Shown here in pieces: positions 4,101 through 5,531 of a stretch of DNA of 5,531 nucleotides. The position numbers and the translations under genes are program-made. Position 1 is the stretch's first letter, and every line of letters starts with the position of its first letter. The notes beneath the pieces are model-generated. The model worked only from the letters and a program-made list of their open reading frames with translations, was not told the DNA's origin and did no database searches. Source of the DNA: Verrucomicrobiales bacterium (GTDB lineage: Bacteria > Verrucomicrobiota > Verrucomicrobiia > Limisphaerales > RI-55). The stretch lies in NCBI GenBank assembly GCA_003484235.1, contig DNDP01000351.1, forward strand, positions 1 to 5,531, written 5' to 3'.

Positions 4101-5531
4101 TCCACATGGGCTGGGCGGCAGCGCCATGGGAACCACCGTTTCGAACAACGCCTTCATATATCTGGACCTTCCGAACGGCTCGGTCATTGAAAACGAATCC
4201 CTCACCGTTCTGGATGCCGGGGTGCCGGGCGTTACCGGTGTTGCAGTGCGGGTGCTCTCGCCCGGAACCAACACCTGGAACGGTCCGGTGATTCTTCAGC
4301 ACGTCGTCGCTTCGTTCGCGATGTATGAACTGGACACCCGGCTCGTTCTCAGCGGCCCGATCTCCGGTCCCGGCCAACTGTGGTCCAGCGGCCCAGGCAC
4401 TCTCATGCTGGCCGGGACCTTGTCGAACTCCTTCAGCCGCCTGGAGGCGCGTTCGGGCACGGTGCGTCTGGCCAAACCTGCCGGGGTTCCCGCCCTTGGT
4501 AGTGACCTGGTGATCGGATCAAGTAGCTTCGCAAGCTCCACCGTCATTCTTGATGCCCCCGGCCAGATTCCAGCGCACACCCTGGTGGAAACCCGCATCG
4601 CCGGAACGCTCGACCTCAACGGTCACGCGACGACGGTCCGCGGCCTGACTGGAAACGATGGGCAGGTGCTGATCGGCACGGGCAGCCTCACCATCAGCAA
4701 CTCTTCCGCTGACTTCAGTCAATTCTTCGGAACCGTTACCGGGTCCTCGGGCGCGATCAACCTCATGAAACAGGGTGCCGGATCGCAACGGTTTCAAGAT
4801 CACTCCCTGGCTGGTAGCGTGTGGGTCCAAGGCGGCAGTCTGCTGCTTGGCAATGGCAGCCTTGGCGCGCTGGAAATCGATTCCGGCACGCTGGTGGACA
4901 TGCTCGGCCAGGTCAACCACCTCGGCTCGCTGGCGGGAGGAGGCGACCTCTGGACTGCCGGCAACGGCATGATCTTTGTCGGAGCCAACAACGTGGACAC
5001 GACCTTCTCCGGCACCATCAAAGGCTCCAGCGCCACCAACATCATCAAGCTGGGCACCGGTGCGCTCACCCTGGCCGGCGCCAACACCGACACCGGCAGG
5101 ACGCTGGTCAACTCCGGCAGCCTCATCGTCAACGGCTCGCTGGCCGGTCCCGTTCAGGTCAACGCCGGCGGCACCCTGCGCGGCACCGGCGCCGTCGGAC
5201 CGCTCGCCGCCGCCGGCAACTTCGCCCGCATCGCACCCGGCCCCGGAACCAACAGCCAAAGCCACGGCAAGCTCACCGCCGCCTCCCTCACGCTCGCCTC
5301 GAACGCCATCCTCTCCATCGAGTTCACCGGCACCAATGCCGGCGTCAACCTCGACCAGGTCGAGGTCAGCGGATCCATCGCCCTGACCGGCGGCCAGCTC
5401 GAGCTCCTGCCCAGCGGCTACGGCGCGGTCAGCAACCGTTACACCGTCGTCAAGGCCACCGACGCCGGCTCCAACACCGGCAACTTCACCGGCCTCGCCG
5501 AGGGCGGCTTCGCCGTCCCGGCAGCCGGGCG
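1051..5531 (+). CDS. Giant secreted autotransporter-associated beta-strand repeat (PATR) protein, 3' end outside window
   Basis: One frame is open from ATG 1051 through the last base (1,493 complete codons, no stop); an in-frame TAA at 1039-1041 makes this the first ATG. Order of parts: signal peptide (1 to about 32); N-terminal cap with TWSGAVNGLFSNPGNWS (35-51) and VPTLAETNTLVFP, a typical opening of these proteins; about ten beta-strand repeats between residues 138 and 1362; then a tail with GTLRGTGAVG, RIAPGPG, LTLASNAILSIEF and FTGLAEGGF, which in relatives leads towards the C-terminal anchor. The best repeat copy reads ALEKGGPGTLILGG plus HTGQTTVSGGTLRL (826-858), matching the PATR consensus (TIGR02601/PF12951) closely. 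The expected fold is a long right-handed beta-helix on or outside the outer membrane, as in adhesins; substrate or partner is unknown. The C-terminus (PEP-CTERM, autotransporter barrel or other) is not visible. Composition is rich in Gly, Ser, Thr, Asn, Ala and Leu with few charged residues. No catalytic motif was seen. Confidence 0.92.
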   Translation, partial: MNKPRLASCHTAFILPGLLAIHLVAATELHAASHTWSGAVNGLFSNPGNWSAGGVPTLAETNTLVFPVGVARTTVTNDIGALKVAAFNFPGGNYVVRGASTITVQPNLINILCTGGSNTIESPLSFVSVAAITVGTGDTLVLSGMLSGTNGLIQSGAGELYIRGTASNPLSGALAVNSGEVHFQKSGGASPYNGNSISIGSTNVSDQTQLFLHANDQISDGATVSIQPSGALVMNGFSDQVYSVNMLSGIVDAGTGTLGINGSLNLSPRFVGGLTYESPTLLGKLELHGAACTISVSGNTCSIDADIVENGTTTTLNKTGPGTLWLKGGGNNPGAINVLEGALRAELAASLGTAAGNTTVASGATLTLGGGITTSESLVLSNNSTVGIASGVVSVFGNMSLPGGEATVDVPVAGYQLLLNGVVSGLGGLRKIGDGELMIAGNTTNTFTGASTVARGRIHLNKPANVRSIASVTVTNGAELRLAANELIDNAGILSLYSGAIVNLINRDETIGGLNIGSGQTLDTGTGTLTLLGNIYSGPPYSTNGNADAIIRGRLSLGGATRNVASTNGDAVVFDCVISDGAGVGGLNQTSGTMWLLRSNSFSGPVNVSGSCYASNSFAFGAPGGGVFATPAPGYGAAIELAHPTMVVTGETLTCVGNLYLNARGSNAWTGPVALTNGSLFVPSSLSGTQLTLDGSINGNGGLSVQGAGMVRFMQSNGYSGFTDVTGNLAIRHPQGLGTAAQGTQINEGGTLWLELPNGSEVVAESLVIDDIFGTETNAQIAVVGSVTNTWSAPLNLAIPQVPLLVKVLNTNGMLTLNSVITGAGALEKGGPGTLILGGTDANTHTGQTTVSGGTLRLQKPSGVQAAANLTVSSGGRLEWGASEQIANGATLATRYALPSIITANLSGHTETLTHLDLQTSAILEGTSGTLTLLGNIGAQGAFCEFYPTVQLSPGTHDFTLTDSASQAELKFFGPIRESGPGAGLNINGCWVWLMNSNSFTGPVHAAGLDSELRILHPHGLGGSAMGTTVSNNAFIYLDLPNGSVIENESLTVLDAGVPGVTGVAVRVLSPGTNTWNGPVILQHVVASFAMYELDTRLVLSGPISGPGQLWSSGPGTLMLAGTLSNSFSRLEARSGTVRLAKPAGVPALGSDLVIGSSSFASSTVILDAPGQIPAHTLVETRIAGTLDLNGHATTVRGLTGNDGQVLIGTGSLTISNSSADFSQFFGTVTGSSGAINLMKQGAGSQRFQDHSLAGSVWVQGGSLLLGNGSLGALEIDSGTLVDMLGQVNHLGSLAGGGDLWTAGNGMIFVGANNVDTTFSGTIKGSSATNIIKLGTGALTLAGANTDTGRTLVNSGSLIVNGSLAGPVQVNAGGTLRGTGAVGPLAAAGNFARIAPGPGTNSQSHGKLTAASLTLASNAILSIEFTGTNAGVNLDQVEVSGSIALTGGQLELLPSGYGAVSNRYTVVKATDAGSNTGNFTGLAEGGFAVPAAG
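1462..1608 (+). repeat. PATR beta-strand repeat 1 (residues 138-186)
   Basis: DTLVLSGMLSGTNGLIQSG, then AGELYIRG and SGALAVNSGEV. This shows the expected order: a strand, a G-rich turn, 'G.G.L.L.G', then a 'G.l.V..G.v' strand. Moderate match to the consensus. Confidence 0.7.
1957..2085 (+). repeat. PATR beta-strand repeat 2 (residues 303-345)
   Basis: LNKTGPGTLWLKGGGNNPG followed by AINVLEGALRA is a strong consensus match (L.K.GpGTL.L.G...pG...V..G.L). It comes after a ~115-residue spacer of irregular beta-like sequence that carries two nearby cysteines (292 and 301). Confidence 0.85.
2317..2436 (+). repeat. PATR beta-strand repeat 3 (residues 423-462)
   Basis: VVSGLGGLRKIGDGELMIAG, then TNTFTGASTVARGRIHL. 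A strong match, including the TFTG..TV..G core. Its last strand runs into the first L module (HLNKPANV). Confidence 0.85.
2416..2868 (+). repeat. Higher-order module L, copy 1 (residues 456-606)
   Basis: Landmarks in order: GRIHLNKPANV (456), ELRLAANELIDNAG (479-492), GTLTLLGNI (547-555), SNSFSGPV (599-606). The same landmarks recur in copy 2 at 854, 878-889, 929-937 and 997-1004. The first, second and last are each offset by exactly 398 residues. The internal distance to GTLTLLGNI differs by 16 residues and is compensated afterwards. This indicates an old intragenic duplication. Confidence 0.75.
2779..2877 (+). repeat. Degenerate PATR repeat 4 (residues 577-609)
   Basis: VISDGAGVGGLNQTSGTMWL, then SNSFSGPVNVSG. 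The 'G.GTL.L.G.NT.tG...V' skeleton is present, but the GTL and second glycine positions are altered. It is the end part of module L copy 1. Confidence 0.6.
2905..3240 (+). repeat. Higher-order module S, copy 1 (residues 619-730)
   Basis: Landmarks: AFGAPGG (619), AAIELAHP (637-644), GETLT (650), NAWTGPV (667-673), INGNGGL (697-703), NGYSGFTDV (717-725). It aligns with S copies 2 and 3 on the xIxLxxP strand, the ESL/ETL turn, the N-x-W-x-x-P motif, and a PATR unit that starts 28-30 residues after the Trp. It is the most diverged copy, with a shorter strand-to-Trp distance (30 against 39-40). Confidence 0.65.
3133..3240 (+). repeat. PATR beta-strand repeat 5 (residues 695-730)
   Basis: GSINGNGGLSVQGAGMVRFM, then SNGYSGFTDVTGNL. 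Order and glycines are conserved but the GTL core is replaced by GMV. It forms the second half of S copy 1. Confidence 0.65.
3247..3630 (+). repeat. Higher-order module S, copy 2 (residues 733-860)
   Basis: Landmarks: HPQGLG (733-738), LWLELPNGS (752-760), AESLVI (764-769), NTWSAPL (789-795), ITGAGAL (821-827), then PATR repeat 6. S copy 3 has HPHGLG, IYLDLPNGS, NESLTV, NTWNGPV and ISGPGQL. The offset between copies 2 and 3 is 283-285 residues at every landmark, so the two are almost colinear. Confidence 0.8.
3505..3630 (+). repeat. PATR beta-strand repeat 6 (residues 819-860), best consensus copy
   Basis: ALEKGGPGTLILGG followed by NTHTGQTTVSGGTLRL. This matches the family consensus 'L.K.G.GTL.L.G.NTytG.TtV..GtL' nearly throughout and anchors the family assignment of the whole protein. 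Confidence 0.92.
3610..4062 (+). repeat. Higher-order module L, copy 2 (residues 854-1004)
   Basis: Landmarks: GTLRLQKPSGV (854-864), RLEWGASEQIANG (877-889), GTLTLLGNI (929-937), SNSFTGPV (997-1004), matching module L copy 1. It is followed by one S module rather than the two that follow copy 1. Confidence 0.75.
3970..4092 (+). repeat. Degenerate PATR repeat 7 (residues 974-1014)
   Basis: GPIRESGPGAGLNINGCWVW, then SNSFTGPVHAAG. It resembles repeat 4 more than the consensus, as expected for the ends of duplicated L modules. A cysteine and two tryptophans replace the usual GTL.L core. Confidence 0.6.
4099..4476 (+). repeat. Higher-order module S, copy 3 (residues 1017-1142)
   Basis: HPHGLG (1017-1022), IYLDLPNGS (1036-1044), NESLTV (1048-1053), NTWNGPV (1074-1080), ISGPGQL (1104-1110), then PATR repeat 8 and the junction GTVRLAKPAGV (1136-1146). 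The same junction motif (G.xxLxKPxGV) begins both L modules, so a third, divergent and shorter unit probably follows here. Confidence 0.8.
4351..4476 (+). repeat. PATR beta-strand repeat 8 (residues 1101-1142)
   Basis: GPISGPGQLWSSGPGTLMLAG, then LSNSFSRLEARSGTVRL. Strong match to the GpGTL.LaG core; the second half has lost the TG.TtV motif (FSRLEA). Confidence 0.8.
4729..4854 (+). repeat. Degenerate PATR repeat 9 (residues 1227-1268)
   Basis: GTVTGSSGAINLMKQGAG, then LAGSVWVQGGSLLLGNG. The K.G.G core and the V..GsL strand are kept, but the central L.L.G strand reads SQRFQD. Confidence 0.65.
5008..5136 (+). repeat. PATR beta-strand repeat 10 (residues 1320-1362)
   Basis: IIKLGTGALTLAGANTDTG followed by RTLVNSGSLIVNG is a textbook copy, directly followed by VQVNAGGTLRGTGAVG. 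This is the usual last repeat before the C-terminal tail. Codon use becomes very G/C-ending from about here. Confidence 0.9.
5137..5531 (+). other. C-terminal tail region of the giant protein (incomplete)
   Basis: After the last repeat come GGTLRGTGAVG, ARIAPGPGTNS, KLTAASLTLASNAILSIEF, DQVEVSGSIALTGGQLELL, YTVVKATDAGS and FTGLAEGGF. In PATR-repeat proteins, this order (a final 'G.G..G.l...g.iaPG.spG' turn, then strands ending in a '..G.F.gLpeG' element) normally lies shortly before the sorting or anchor domain. The anchor itself is beyond position 5531, so the sorting route (PEP-CTERM, type V barrel or other) cannot be decided here. Confidence 0.7.

Noticed and set aside
2602..4377. Long minus-strand open frame (591 codons) opposite the giant gene
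   Set aside because: It is exactly codon-aligned with the plus-strand gene, so only sense TCA, CTA or TTA codons can stop it. It ends at the sense TCA at 2602-2604. The protein is Arg/Gly/Ala/His-rich with no domain pattern, while the plus strand has clear PATR motifs.
4525..4537. Small hairpin AGCTT-CGC-AAGCT inside the giant gene
   Set aside because: Only 5-bp arms, no T-run, within coding sequence; not a credible terminator or site.
4519..5265. Minus-strand open frame of 248 codons
   Set aside because: Shadow of the giant gene ending at the sense TCA at 4519-4521; Gly/Ala/Asp-rich without recognisable features.
1051..5531. Giant gene as a polysaccharide lyase or pectate lyase beta-helix enzyme
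   Set aside because: The repeats follow the PATR consensus and no lyase or hydrolase catalytic motif was found in the translated part.

Overview
The window (about 63-65% G+C by eye) fits a Gram-negative bacterium of the Verrucomicrobiota, most likely the Pedosphaera/Limisphaerales side. Two features point there: a giant secreted protein built from autotransporter-associated beta-strand repeats, and a divergent secreted or membrane-bound protein whose N-terminus looks like the repeated OB-like sensor modules placed before histidine kinases in that phylum. The taxonomic call is inference from family resemblance; no marker gene is present.

Layout. Positions 893 down to 1 (minus strand) hold the first 297 codons of a gene that runs off the left edge. 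It encodes a signal peptide and three OB-like beta modules; any kinase part would lie outside the window. Positions 894-1050 are a 157-bp divergent intergenic region. It contains a perfect 16-bp palindrome at 1000-1015, centred on CCATGG and ending 35 bp before the plus-strand start codon, and a weaker spaced dyad at 904-943. Positions 1051 to 5531 (plus strand) are one uninterrupted reading frame of at least 1,493 codons that runs off the right edge. It starts with a signal peptide and a short N-terminal cap, followed by about ten beta-helix repeats of the PATR type and the beginning of a C-terminal tail. The surface anchor or sorting signal is not visible.

Within the giant protein, the middle has a higher-order duplication that the ~40-residue repeat alone does not explain. 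Two long modules (L) and three shorter modules (S) are arranged L-S-S-L-S, with conserved landmark motifs and near-constant spacing. The last ~490 bases have much stronger G/C preference at the third codon position than the middle (hand count 150/160 against 111/160 codons), so the gene looks mosaic.

How the genes may work together: both products carry export signals and share one short divergent control region. The left gene could be an envelope sensor and the right one a structural surface protein or adhesin, but a regulatory link is only a hypothesis. I do not see a clearly new enzymatic or defence system. No tRNA, rRNA, CRISPR array, insertion sequence or transcription terminator was recognised. 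Long open frames on the strand opposite the giant gene are shadows caused by the scarcity of TCA, CTA and TTA codons.
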